The translations under genes were made by a program, and so were the position numbers. Shown here piece by piece: positions 37,741 to 50,399 of a DNA stretch of 64,000 bases; the stretch's first letter is position 1, and every line of letters begins with the position of its first letter. Location: assembly GCA_025642075.2 (NCBI GenBank), contig JAODUO010000988.1:5001-69000 (forward strand), in the 5' to 3' direction. The notes below the pieces were generated by a model, which was not told the DNA's origin, did not search any database, and worked only from the letters and a program-made list of their open reading frames with translations. The DNA is from Ridgeia piscesae (taxonomy: Eukaryota; Annelida; Polychaeta; Sabellida; Siboglinidae).

Positions 37741-37976
37741 CGATTATCAATCGCGCGCGCGCGTGTGTGCGTGCGTGTGAGCGCGCGCGCCCATTCGTGT
37801 CTGTGCGAGTGTGTGAGCATACGCGATTATAAATTGCGTGTGTGTATATGTGTGTGCGTGCGTGTGTGAATATTTGTGTATGTATATATATATGCGTGTA
37901 AGTGTGTGCACGCGCGCCCATTCGTGTATGTGCAAGTATGTGAGCATATGCGATTACAAATTGCGTGCGTGCGTGC

Positions 37977-38029
<53 letters not shown>

Positions 38030-38280
38030 TGTGTGTGTGTGTGCGTGCTGTGCGTGCGTGCGTGCGTGCGTGCGTGCGTGTGTGTGTCTCGTATGTTGTC
38101 TGTGTGTGTCGGTGCGCGTGTGTGTGCGTGTGTGTGCGCGCGTGTGTGCGCGTGTGTACGCGCGTGTGTTGTGTATATAGTACTATGTACATGTCCGCGT
38201 GGGTGGTGCGACTGTGCGTGTGTGCGTGTGTGCGTGTGTGCGTGTGTGCGTGTGTGCGCGCGTACGTGCGTGTTCGTACG
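37741..38280. repeat. Compound GT/TA/GTGC microsatellite with tandem duplication
   Basis: Three partly repeated segments carry CATACGCGATTATAAATTGCGTG or close variants (about 37741, 37820 and 37946) with GT, (TA)n and GTGC runs between. It lies in an intron of the lectin/mucin gene. Confidence 0.9.
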
Positions 38281-38737
38281 AAAAGAAAACCACAGTGTCA
38301 CATCGTTCATTGGTGTAAAAAAACACTGGACATTTCAGTGCAACCAATTACACGCTTGGTTGAACATGATATCAAAGACATTGCTTAATGTACCTTCCTC
38401 CAATAGTCATCCGTCGGGAAACACGCATCATTTGACAGGACTAACACCATCAGAAAATAGTGTGGAAGCACGTATTTGACAGTTGTTGTTTTTAGTGATA
38501 GGCGCAGTCAGCGCAATATAAAAATAACTTGCACGTTTTGAATGGGTGCATCTCGATGTACGTGGGTCTACGCTGTTCATTTTCGCCAAATTGAGACTGG
38601 ATGGGGTTGAAAAGAATTTTGTAGAATGCCCATTGATTTTTTTTTAATAACAATAAAATAATATATATTCCACAAATGTGCTCGCGTCCCATAATGAATG
38701 CTTCATAAGTTATATGAATATTTGCGGTGAGCATAGA

Positions 38738-38825
38738 ATAATAATAACAATAATAATAATATTTATTAGTTATAAAGCGCGATGTCCAAATATGCTCAAA
38801 GCGCTGTACAATAAAATATAAAGCT
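38738..38825 (-). mobile_element. 3' end of a LINE/SINE-type element
   Basis: On the minus strand TGTACAGCGCTTTGAGCATA is followed by ATTTGGACATCGCGCTTTATAA and a tail of ATT/ATG-like triplets. 'AGCGCTTTGAGCAT...GCGCTATATAA' with an ATT tail is a common 3' end of invertebrate CR1/L2-type retroelements and their SINEs. Only the tail is present. Confidence 0.65.
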
Positions 38826-39619
38826 ATTTATTATGTGTTAAAACTAATATTAATAATAAATACAACTGTAAATTAACTTTCAGAAATAAAATATGTAGAA
38901 ACGTTAAATTATTCCTGTTAAAACTGTTAATTAAATACTATTTTTTTTTATAGAATTAACGACGATGAGTAAAATAAATAAATAAATAAAACTAATTATT
39001 ACTCTATTTACATGCGAAACACATACTAAACTATGGAAAATATAATAAATGTCAATACATATGTGTAAAAATAAGATAAGATGAAATATTTTAAACCAAT
39101 TTTCTAAAATGTCATTGAATATTTAAAAATGGCAAACTAAGACGGCCAACTCTCTGAGTGCGTCGACGTTCTGTTGAGCGCGATGTTCTGCTTCTTTTTC
39201 TTCCAGAATATGTTTTGTTCAGATTATTAATGGCAAATGCCACTGCTTTTGAACTTTCTGATATTGTAGAGGATAGAATGGTCGATGTGCTGCACAAATG
39301 TTTTGGGAAAATTACGAGACAGGTTGTGATTCCACAGAGACAGATGGGTTATTACGTGAGGAATATATTTCATTACTAATCGAACCAGATGCACCATGTA
39401 AACAAACTGTTTCGTCCCGAATCACAGCAATTTCATCAAATACCGACCCATTAAAACCTATTTTGGCGATTCTAATTTTATAATAAATTCAGGTTATACT
39501 ATATACAATTATTTTACGATGCAAGCGACGGATAAAGGGCAACCGAAATAGTAAGATGCGGTAATGTGTAGCCATATTGCGTGCATTGTGTAATGGCACC
39601 GGGCACCATGTTTACGTAC
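38826..39619. other. AT-rich intron sequence
   Basis: No feature recognised in this AT-rich part of the intron. Confidence 0.4.
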
Positions 39620-39687
39620 CTTGTTCACAGACGAAGCCGTTCAGTTTTCTTCTCACTGGGTGAAGATCTACCTTGAGACGGCCGTCA
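39620..39687 (-). CDS. Exon: C-terminal end of first C-type-lectin-like domain
   Basis: A 68-bp exon between acceptor TTTATCTGCCCACAG and donor CAAG|GTACGT. It starts with one base that completes the codon (AG+T) from exon 40659-40777 and ends with one base. It encodes DGRLKVDLHPVRRKLNGFVC followed by EQ. 'NGFVCE' with the preceding basic strand is the classical last strand and last Cys of a C-type-lectin-like domain. It lies about 20 bp from a long CCN/GGN repeat that fills the intron upstream in the transcript. Confidence 0.78.
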
Positions 39688-39707
39688 CTGTGGGCAGATA
39701 AACTCTG

Positions 39708-39813
39708 TTACCACCACCACCACCACCACCACCACCACCGCCACCACCACCACCCCCAACCGCCACCGCCACCGCCACCGCCACCGCCACCCACCACCAC
39801 CACCACCACCACA

Positions 39814-39849
<36 letters not shown>

Positions 39850-39927
39850 CGCCACCGCCACCGCCACCGCCACCGCCACCGCCACCGCCACCGACCACCA
39901 CCACCACCACCACCACCACCACCACCA

Positions 39928-39959
<32 letters not shown>

Positions 39960-40513
39960 GCCACCGCCACCGCCACCACCACCACCACCACCACCACCAC
40001 CACCACCACCACCACCACCACCACCACCACCACCACCACAACCACCGCCACCGCCCCCCACCACCACCACAACCACCACCACCACCACCACCACCACCAC
40101 AACCACAACCACAACCACAACCACAACCACCACCACAACCACCGCCACCACCACAACCACAACCACCACCACCACCACCACCACCACCACCACCACCACC
40201 ACCACCACCACCACCACCACAACCACAACCACCACCGCCACCACCACAACCACCACCGCCACCACCACAACCACAACCACAACCACAACCACAACCACAA
40301 CCACAACCACCACCACAACCACCGCCACCACCACAACCACAACCACCACCACCACCACCACCACCACCACCACCACCACCACCACCACCACCACCACCAC
40401 CACCACCACCACCACCACCACCACCACCACCACCACCACCACCACCACAACCACCACCACCGCCACCACCACCACCACCACCACAACCACCACCACCACC
40501 ACCACCACAACCG
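39708..40513. repeat. (CCA)n/(CCG)n trinucleotide repeat, about 0.8 kb
   Basis: Blocks of CCA, CCG and CAACCA triplets with a few frame slips. It fills most of the 971-bp intron (39688-40658) of the minus-strand gene, so its transcript would be (GGU/GGC)-rich. Poly-Thr, Pro, Trp or Val open frames are artefacts of the repeat. Confidence 0.98.
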
Positions 40514-40658
40514 CCGGCTAATAATCACTACCCACTTCACAAGTTCACACTGGCGACTCCAGACAGACGTTGAATCAGACATGGCCGCATCAACCGAAGA
40601 GAAGACGAGAAACCGACAATTCGTGACAACAGTCGAAGTGGCAATGACTCTGACCTAC

Positions 40659-40777
40659 CTGTGCGCGACCACAACGGCGTAGCCATAGTGGGCAGTAGGC
40701 ATGACGTCGCCCACCCACGCGTCACTCGGTAGTGTCACCATGTCTCCGCTCTCCCAGCGGTACGACGAGGACTGGAA
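40659..40777 (-). CDS. Exon: middle of first C-type-lectin-like domain
   Basis: A 119-bp exon with acceptor GTCTGCCACGTACCAG and donor CACAG|GTAGGT. It is open in only one of three frames and ends with two bases. It encodes SSYRWESGDMVTLPSDAWVG, then DVM, then HYGYAVVVAH. 'W.SG..V.....W.' followed by 'YAVVV' corresponds to the C-terminal half of a C-type-lectin-like domain before the last strand. A shorter exon using the next AG (start 40771) is possible. The N-terminal half and signal peptide were not found upstream on this strand, so the gene is incomplete at its 5' end. CTLDs are extracellular and bind glycans or proteins; calcium-site motifs (EPN/QPD, WND) are not visible, so sugar binding is unproven. 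Confidence 0.7.
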
Positions 40778-40868
40778 CTGGTACGTGGCAGACGTCCACA
40801 TTTTACCGGCATCTGACGTCACAAGTCACGGCCATAATGATAGGTTTTGTCGTGCACGGTGCAGATTT

Positions 40869-41040
40869 ATATGTAGGCTCGATTACCCAGGCTCCGAGAG
40901 GTGGTACAGATTTTAGCCCCTCACATCCGCTAGGGTAATGAATGCTTTGCCAATGTTGCCACCAGGGGCGGCCAGACTCCAGAAGAGGACAGAGACGCTG
41001 ATTGGCTCTCAGGCCAAGTATGAAATAAAACTGAAGTAAG
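40869..41040 (+). repeat. Dispersed repeat family 'CTCGATTACCCAGGC', copy 1
   Basis: CTCGATTACCCAGGCTCCG begins a segment ending GAGACGCTGATTGGCTCTCA then GGCC. Related copies occur at 47470-47600 and, for the first part only, in both arms of the palindrome (about 43770 and 44700). In the palindrome copies GTGGCAGAATGG followed by GGGTCGAGTCT resembles tRNA A and B boxes, so the family may be SINE-like. Confidence 0.6.
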
Positions 41041-41775
41041 GATATACTTTATAAGATGATCCTATACTATTAAAACTACGCAGAAATACAAATTTGCAGT
41101 TGTTTACGAAGCAGGAATTATGGCAGGATTAGTCTCGATTATCCAGCACTTTTTAGCCACTCAGGATAACTTTGAAAAGCCGGCTAAGTCACGTGACTAT
41201 CTTCTCAGCGAAGTTACGCAGCCAGCAGCAGCGAGAGTTGGTTTACACGAATAGTTTGTCGAAATTCTGGCCAAACACGTTTTGACAAAACATACGATAA
41301 ACTTACTAGGTTAGGCGGTGTTTGCTAATAAGGTAAACTTACCTGAAGAGGCCGCGTTTGTGTCTTGTAATAACAGCAATATCTGTAATAACACAATACT
41401 CATTGAACTGTATTGCTGTTTATGACATTCATTCTTCTGTTACATTGTTGTAAACAAAAGAATTGGAATTATTATTATAAATAAAAATCACATACTGTAG
41501 GCTTACCAATAAATAATTAATCTAGAAATGTACGTAGATCTGTAACTTGCAACGTGCCACTAATAAATAATGTTCCTGAATAAAACAAAAACATGGATTC
41601 ACAAGTTACATAAACAACATCACCTATAGAATTACCAACGACAATGCAACACATTAAACTGCTATGTAGGTTCTATGCACGCAAACGTTACTGGTTATAG
41701 GGCTCTGTACCTTCTTGTCGTAAAGTTAAAACTCCAACAGCGTTTGCCAAGAAAAATAATAACAACAATAACAAT
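41041..41775. other. Intergenic or intronic, nothing recognised
   Basis: I looked on the minus strand for upstream CTLD exons and found none. Confidence 0.35.
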
Positions 41776-42230
<455 letters not shown>

Positions 42231-42442
42231 TGTCTCCCGAGAAACAGTTAACTTATTATTTCACATATTGCCAATACGTAGACTATATTTGATCCTCTTG
42301 ACTACGCACTATATCCTATAATATTATATTGCTGGATATAACAGGTGTAATGGCTACGTATTACATACCAGTCGGCCTATTCCGAGAATCCATGCATTTC
42401 GAGTCATCTCCACATAACTACAAACACCCTCTGCCTTCACAG

Positions 42443-42738
42443 GTATTTACGAACTGGACACTCTAGCCGACAGCGGATATAAACACGCTATAATGACAAC
42501 GTGTGGGAGACAACACGTCACGCACGACTGCGCAGAAGCCATCAATATCACGCCGACATACCGACGAGACTTCACTAGAGTCAACTGTCGCATTAGCGGA
42601 TGTAGCGGACTGTGTCGTATCGAGAGAAGAGTGCATTCGTGGCGCATTTTAATGCCATCGGCTCAGAAAGTTCACGACGCGAATCATCCTGCGGTGAGAA
42701 TTAATGGCACACGAATCTTGCATCTGTGTCCTTCGTGA
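42443..42738 (+). CDS. Orphan coding-like exon, Cys-containing product
   Basis: After a good acceptor (CCCTCTGCCTTCACAG) an open frame starts with two bases and runs 97 codons to TGA at 42736. A donor GCG|GTGAGA at 42693/42694 offers an alternative end in phase 0. The product contains YELDTLADSGYKHAIMTTCG and a CRISGCSGLCRIERR block with six Cys in the first 70 residues, suggesting an extracellular or metal-binding part. I recognise no family. No partner exon was found on the plus strand upstream, and the start of the next plus-strand gene is at 45749. It could be the end of a gene with distant exons, or chance. Confidence 0.4.
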
Positions 42739-43027
42739 TATACTTTTGCATTACGTCTACCAACTGTGTCGTCTGTTGCATTCAGACACATAAGAACATT
42801 ACTATAAATCACTTTCTAAAATCATCCTGCTAAAGTCGTCGTGTCGTGTCCAGGAGGCAGGCAACAGTTTGTTTATGTTAGCATGAGGGTTCCGCAAACT
42901 GTTCGAGATGTTGGCAACAATTTGTCCAGTTATCTTCTGTACAGAATAGTATTTTTTAATTAAAAAGTAGGATATAATTAATGGGTAGAATACACTCAAT
43001 ATATATATATATCACTTCCCATATATA
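42739..43027. other. Left flank of the palindrome
   Basis: AT-rich. GAATACACTC at 42988-42997 recurs inverted in the palindrome centre (about 44320). Confidence 0.4.
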
Positions 43028-44023
43028 TATTTTGATATTTTTGTTCTTAGCTGACGTCGGTACATTATTGATATTGATGGTTCACGTCTCGTTTGAGCCA
43101 ATTGTGGTTCACTAGTTATCAGCGCCCAAAACGTTAGCCCTTCCGGCCCAATCAAAAAACTAAATAGTAAATGCATACCCTTTCCGAAAATGTTGGGGAT
43201 TGTGTCGTATGCATCCCCACGAAACTATTGGAGACTTCAGACCCACGTTTCCGGTCACTGGTTTGGGCTCCTATGTTAAGCAAAGTTTAAAATAATTAAA
43301 CATTATAAAAAGTTGTCATAACTCATGCATGGTCGATCTTGAATTATCGAGCAATCTTAGGGCTAGGACAAGTGGTTATTTGGTGGCGCACCCTATATTA
43401 TTACATCTAACTATAAGTGCACTCAAAGGGGCACTAGAGGGCGCCAGAGTTAGCACATTGTCGCGCTTACATTTTTCTGGGCGTTTTAAACTATCCGGGT
43501 GATATTTCTGCTCATGAGCGATAAATGTAAACATATCAATGTGTAGTGAAATGTAAACCATTTCTGGTATAAATGTCACGGGCTGTTCGTTAACTCACCT
43601 GTGGTGACTATTGTGCAGAGTTGCTTAAAATTTCGTTCTTTAATACATTATAACATCACGTTTGTTTAGATCACTGTCACGGATTATGGCGCACTGCAGT
43701 CACGTGATTTGCGCTTGCTATCAAAACATGCTTTAACAAAAAGTAAACGCTACAACGTATCCTACCTCGATTACCCAGGCTCAGTGAGGTGGCAGAATGG
43801 TAGACAGAACCGCTCCCTTGTAGGGGGTCGAGTCTATTAATTTTGTTCAACTCTTGGACTCCACAGAACATCAAATTACTCCCTAAAATCCACCTCGCCT
43901 TAATATTGGCCCCACTCTCCTGCCTCCCACCTAAGTTGTTGGACGTTCAGCCACTAAGCCATCCTGTTCATCACCTATGGATATAGTGCGATATGTTTGT
44001 TATTTATTCGTGGTTTTAGATAG

Positions 44024-44083
<60 letters not shown>

Positions 44084-44097
44084 TAATACTCATATAT

Positions 44098-44154
<57 letters not shown>

Positions 44155-44155
44155 C

Positions 44156-44199
<44 letters not shown>

Positions 44200-44220
44200 T
44201 TCCCATATATATATATATAA

Positions 44221-44259
<39 letters not shown>

Positions 44260-44262
44260 GAA

Positions 44263-44318
<56 letters not shown>

Positions 44319-44400
44319 GAGTGTATTCAATATATATATATATATATATATATACCTATGGATATAGTGATATTTATGTTATTTATTCTTTTTGAATTAG

Positions 44401-44453
<53 letters not shown>

Positions 44454-45454
44454 GTTGCTAATCCAAAACCACGAATAAATAACAAACATATCGCACTATA
44501 TCCATAGGTGATGAACAGGATGGCTTAGTGGCTGAACGTCCAACAACTTAGGTGGGAGGCAGGAGAGTGGGGCCAATATTAAGGCGAGGTGGATTTTAGG
44601 GAGTAATTTGATGTTCTGTGGAGTCCAAGAGTTGAACAAAATTAATAGACTCGACCCCCTACAAGGGAGCGGTTCTGTCTACCATTCTGCCACCTCACTG
44701 AGCCTGGGTAATCGAGGTAGGATACGTTGTAGCGTTTACTTTTTGTTAAAGCATGTTTTGATAGCAAGCGCAAATCACGTGACTGCAGTGCGCCACAATC
44801 CGTGACAGTGATCTAAACAAACGTGATGTTATAATGTATTAAAGAACGAAATTTTAAGCAACTCTGCACAATAGTCACCACAGGTGAGTTAACGAACAGC
44901 CCGTGACATTTATACCAGAAATGGTTTACATTTCACTACACATTGATATGTTTACATTTATCGCTCATGAGCAGAAATATCACCCGGATAGTTTAAAACG
45001 CCCAGAAAAATGTAAGCGCGACAATGTGCTAACTCTGGCGCCCTCTAGTGCCCCTTTGAGTGCACTTATAGTTAGATGTAATAATATAGGGTGCGCCACC
45101 AAATAACCACTTGTTCTAGCCCTAAAATTGCTCGATAATTCAAGATCGACCATGCATGAGTTATGACAACTTTTTATAATGTTTAATTATTTTAAACTTT
45201 GCTTAACATAGGAGCCCAAACCAGTGACCGGAAACGTGGGTCTGAAGTCTCCAATAGTTTCGTGGGGATGCATACGACACAATCCCCAACATTTTCGGAA
45301 AGGGTATGCATTTACTATTTAGTTTTTTGATTGGGCCGGAAGGGCTAACGTTTTGGGCGCTGATAACTAGTGAACCACAATTGGCTCAAACGAGACGTGA
45401 ACCATCAATATCAATAATGTACCGACGTCAGCTAAGAACAAAAATATCAAAATA
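43028..45454. repeat. Near-perfect palindrome with about 1-kb arms
   Basis: The left arm 43028-44029 is the reverse complement of 44451-45454 with only a handful of differences noticed (for example near 43369, 43686 and the inner end). Identical short open frames therefore occur on both strands. The 420-bp centre is mostly TA repeat but contains a further hairpin (ATCACTTCCCATAT ... ATATGGGAAGTGAT), a partial copy of the inner arm end (44355-44405), and an inverted piece of the left flank. The arms carry a copy of the 23.05-kb element and of the CTCGATTACCCAGGC repeat. It could be a fold-back transposon, a template-switch inverted duplication, or a long-read assembly artefact. Confidence 0.92.
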
Positions 45455-45748
45455 CTACACGAGCCAGAACCGAACCATAAAGCAGGAAGTCAAAATAAAG
45501 TTCGACGTTACGCTTCGCTGATGTTATGTCTAGTAATAGTATAGGGCCTATACCATGCGCAGTATCTGCGCACGCGTAACATATTTTAATGGGGCTGCAT
45601 AATTTTGCATAATTATGTGCATGAGTGGCTCCTCGCTGCGGTTATGCAGGCTACAGTTATGTTATTGAACACGGAAACGAGTTGAGTGATCGTGAGCGTG
45701 TGAAAATCGGTCTGTAGCTTTCGCGGGATTTCAAACTCTCCGAAACTC
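45455..45748 (+). promoter_or_regulatory. Promoter / 5' UTR of the MAAAMP gene (inferred)
   Basis: Unique sequence between the palindrome and the start codon, with a CpG-richer part just before the ATG (GTAGCTTTCGCGGGATTTC) and a palindromic GCGCAGTATCTGCGC near 45557. The transcription start is not determinable. Confidence 0.4.
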
Positions 45749-45788
45749 ATGGCCGCCGCTATGCCGACTGGCTTTGTTACAAGAGAAG
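45749..45788 (+). CDS. First coding exon of an unidentified gene
   Basis: ATGGCCGCC start, encoding MAAAMPTGFVTRE plus one base, then a donor GAAG|GTGAGT. An Ala-rich MAAAM start in good context followed at once by a consensus donor is typical of a genuine first exon. The phase (one base left over) matches the exon at 63513-63562, which begins with two bases; the joined codon is GGG (Gly). Intron 1 would be 17.7 kb and contains the whole repeat complex. I do not recognise the protein from these few residues. Confidence 0.55.
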
Positions 45789-46039
45789 GTGAGTTGGGAT
45801 TTTGTTATAAAAAAGTTACGAGATGCGGATGCCATGGTCGGATCGAGCCATACAGGTAATAGACCTAGTCCTAGTGCTTTCATTTTAGTTCGGTTTTACA
45901 TCCGCTTCCCCGTTCCACCCACAATACAATGCCATTTTAATTTACGATGCCTTTAATTTATGGTTGTTCTGGAGTATAACAAGGTTTAGGGTTACGTTTA
46001 GGATTTCAACCAGGCCTAGGAATGGTCTAGCCTCTAGGT

Positions 46040-47150
<1,111 letters not shown>

Positions 47151-47469
47151 AAGACACCCTAGGAATTAGGTGGAAGGTACTTTTGACAAGATTGACATAT
47201 TGATCGGGCGTTTAACAAGCATTTGTGTGTTGAAGGGTAGTAAAAATGCAAGTCATCACGCACCCGCGGGGCTCTCGTCACTGCACGGCTACTGGGCCGC
47301 AGTGCTATTGATGCGTAAATGCCGGAATTCTCGGTTGGATGGAAAATAACAGTCAGAGAAGATTATACTACCCTGTCAATGACACGCTTAGTCTGAGCAT
47401 GAGGCTCAACGATCCAAGCATACCGCACAGGCAACGACCCCTGGGCCTGCTTGTGCCCGTATAACTATA

Positions 47470-47605
47470 GCCTCGGTTACCCAGACGCCGTGACGTGGCA
47501 GCATTTTTTTAATACACTGCCAATGTTACCGACTATGCGGCTTTACCGTGGAATAGGGTAGAGACGGTGATTGGTTCTTAGGCTGAATTTGAATACCGTT
47601 TATAT
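47470..47605 (+). repeat. Dispersed repeat family 'CTCGATTACCCAGGC', copy 2
   Basis: CCTCGGTTACCCAGACGCCG, then CACTGCCAATGTTACC and GAGACGGTGATTGGTTCTTA, collinear with 40869-41040 but diverged. Confidence 0.6.
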
Positions 47606-47884
47606 CAAATATATTACATAAAAAAACTATTAACAATTAAACTTATAAATACTGAAACATGTCACACACAAAATAAACAGAAATAAAAAAATCTTTTTAA
47701 TAGATGGCTGTCTCTATGATGTCGGACATTTTATTAGGATCTTCCACCATGAGCCCACTTTCCGAATTAATCACAGATGTGAAAAGTTTTATTGTTGTTG
47801 CAAATGATTACTTTGTATTGTGCATTACGTACACCAACAAAACAGTTGCCTTCTATGATCTGTTACTTTTTAATATGTAGGCTC
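47606..47884. other. Intron sequence, nothing recognised
   Basis: AT-rich with no motif. Confidence 0.35.
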
Positions 47885-48062
47885 TGCACACACACGCTCA
47901 CCCACCCACCCACCCACTCGGTCACTCGGTCACTCACTCACTCACTCACTCACTCACTCACTCACTCACTCACTCACTCACTCACTCACTCACTCACTCA
48001 CTCAATCACATACTCACCCACCTACCCACCCACCCGCACGCATGCACGCATGCACGCACGCA

Positions 48063-48098
<36 letters not shown>
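47885..48098. repeat. (CACT)n and (CA)n microsatellites
   Basis: ACTC tetramers at about 47930-48004, CACC/CACG units, then a CA run to 48098. Confidence 0.95.
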
Positions 48099-48102
<4 letters not shown>

Positions 48103-48120
48103 ATGCATACAAGAAAGTAC

Positions 48121-48520
48121 ATATCTTCTTGTCTTGTCTTGTCGGTATACTGGCCAACACTCCTAGTGGAGTCATCCGGTCAGGGTTGGGTGCATATGCT
48201 TGTTAGATTATTAGTTATGTATTAAAGCTTGTCTAAAATGTTGTGGTTCAGAAATGTTAACAATTGCATCTGGTAGGGAATTCCAGTCTCTTATTGTTTG
48301 AGAGAAATATGAAAATTTATAGCAGTTCTTACAGGCATGGATTGTGTTGAATGCTTTATTGTTTAAATGTCTTGATAGGCGTTGTACGGGCTGGAGGAGG
48401 TTATTGACAGGCAGGGATAGGTGTCCACAGGTGGCTTTGTGGAGTATGGTGAGGCGTCTGTTTGTTCGTCTGGTTATTAGTTGTTGTAGGTGTAACTGTT
48501 TTAGCATATGTATGTGTGTG
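48121..48520 (-). pseudogene. LINE C-terminal fragment with 3' tail
   Basis: On the minus strand the conserved RT C-terminus is visible: TRRTNRRLTILHKATCGHLS, then YKFSYFSQTIRDWNSLPDAI. This corresponds to the 'RR..RL.m.YK...g' and 'Y.SFFPRTIRDWN.LP' blocks. The frame ends at 48211, and the 3' part ends near 48121 in a (AAGAC)n tail after GGCCAGTATACCGAC. It is 5' truncated, as is usual for target-primed insertions, and lies in inferred intron 1 of the MAAAMP gene. Confidence 0.75.
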
Positions 48521-48669
48521 CCAACTTACCATTAATGCCATTATTTCCTTCAGTAACTGGCGATTTTTGCTAGTTGTAGCAACCTGATTAGCATCTAAAA
48601 CAATGTTGTAAAATATGTCATGTGACAAATCATGGCAATGCCTCTGCAACAGTTGCAAGTCATTTTCTG

Positions 48670-48730
<61 letters not shown>

Positions 48731-49087
48731 TACACTGCACAGTGTCTAAGTAGCATATGATGTATCAGTGTGTCTTATGGAGTATACAATTTGTATCCAT
48801 CCAGACCTTCGTCGCAAACAATTGTGTTTGAACTTGCATACATAGAAACCAGCCAAGCAGAATATGTCCGGTATACAATAATTCACGTATACACAAGTGT
48901 AACACCCAGTTTTCAAAGCCTAGGCTTTTTACTCATCTACTGTAAACTTTTCCAATCCTTGATGAAGTTTATTCATCCAAATGACAAGTATAGGCAGGGG
49001 TCTGGGTACACCTGTGATGTGTGTTTTTACTAGGTGACAGCATCCGAGAAGGCAAGGATAACCTTGGGTATGTCGACCAAGGTACGT
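48521..49087. other. Intron sequence with a TA run
   Basis: Contains (TA)n at 48675-48730. The right part (48960-49085) is distantly similar to the segment of the macrosatellite that ends in GGTACG. Confidence 0.4.
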
Positions 49088-49790
49088 CTTTCCTTGCACT
49101 GTTACACAGTTGAACCTCACTATACAGTCACCTCACAATTAAGGTCACCTCTCTAATATTGTTCTCTTTCCTTGCACTGTTACACAGTTGAACCTCACTA
49201 TACAGTCACCTCACAATTAAGGTCACCTCACTAATATTGTTCTCTTTCCTTGCACTGTTACACAGTTGAACCTCACTATACAGTCACCTCACAATTAAGG
49301 TCACCTCTCTAATATTGTTCTCTTTCCTTGCACTGTTACACAGTTGAACCTCACTATACAGTCATCTCACAATTAAGGTCACCTCTCTAATATTGTTCTC
49401 TTTCCTTGCACTGTTACACAGTTGAACATCACTATACAGTCACCTCACAATTAAGGTCACCTCTCTAATATTGTTCTCTTTCCTTGCACTGTTACACAGT
49501 TGAACCTCACTATACAGTCACCTCACAATTAAGGTCACCTCTCTAATATTGTTCTCTTTCCTTGCACTGCTACACAGTTGAACCTCACTATACAGTCACC
49601 TCACAATTAAGGTCACCTCTCTAATATTGTTCTCTTTCCTTGCACTGTTACACAGTTGAACCTCACTATACAGTCACCTCACAATTAAGGTCACCTCTCT
49701 AATACTGTTATCTTTCCTTGCATTGTTACACAGTTGAACCTCACTATACAGTCACCTCACAATTAAGGTCACCTCACTAATACTGCCCCT
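49088..49790. repeat. 78-bp tandem repeat (9 copies)
   Basis: The unit starts TTTCCTTGCACTGTTACACA and includes CAGTCACCTCACAATTAAGG then TCACCTCTCTAATATTG. Period is exactly 78 bp (starts at about 49089, 49167, 49245 and so on), with very few substitutions. The same words (GCACTGTTACAYAGTTGAAC, CACAATTAAG, TCACCTC) make up part of the macrosatellite to the right. Confidence 0.97.
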
Positions 49791-50399
49791 CACAATGAAC
49801 AGTACTACAGCACCTCATGATTAATATCAACAAGGTAACCTCAGTAAAAATGTCGCCTCATAATTCAGGGCAACTGTAATTAAGGTCACACTACCCTTGT
49901 GTGCCAAATAATAACCAGTTTGAACTTGTATAATGCCATGTAAGGAATAAAATAAATGTAATAAAATAAATATACATACCAAGTGTTGATTCAGCAGCCT
50001 AAGTTGTGTACATTTGTGATGTCTGGTAGACGCTGTTATCTCTCCATACACTCTTACATAGTTGAACCTGTCTTTACCATTACATACACCAGTTGATTTT
50101 GTGCACACACCAAACGACTGGTCGCTGTACCACAGCTACCTGATGGTTGGCCTAATAGCGCCGATTAACGTCGATTTGAATGTTGAATTAGAGGTTGGCG
50201 CTAATTAATCCATAGTCAGCGTTTGATAAGCATTTTTAATTTTTGATAGTTTTTATTTGTTTTACTTTGGGCCCAATTTGTTTTAGCAAATTTTATATAA
50301 ACCCCTGGCTCCTCTTGTGCCACTGTTTGTGGACATTCCCTGATTGTTTCCGAAGCTAATGACACAGTAATGATGATGTCATAATAGCAGCCAACCCTA
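49791..50399. other. Decayed repeat and spacer
   Basis: Begins with diverged CACCTCA/ATTAA words related to the 78-bp repeat. The remainder is unassigned. Confidence 0.4.

Noticed and set aside
39668..40582. Poly-Thr, poly-Pro, poly-Trp and poly-Val open frames of 266-304 codons
   Set aside because: Trinucleotide repeat in an intron; the flanking real coding signal is the CTLD exons on the minus strand.
43677..45106. Paired identical open frames of 65 and 67 codons on opposite strands
   Set aside because: Mirror images created by the palindrome; they overlap dispersed repeats and have no domain.
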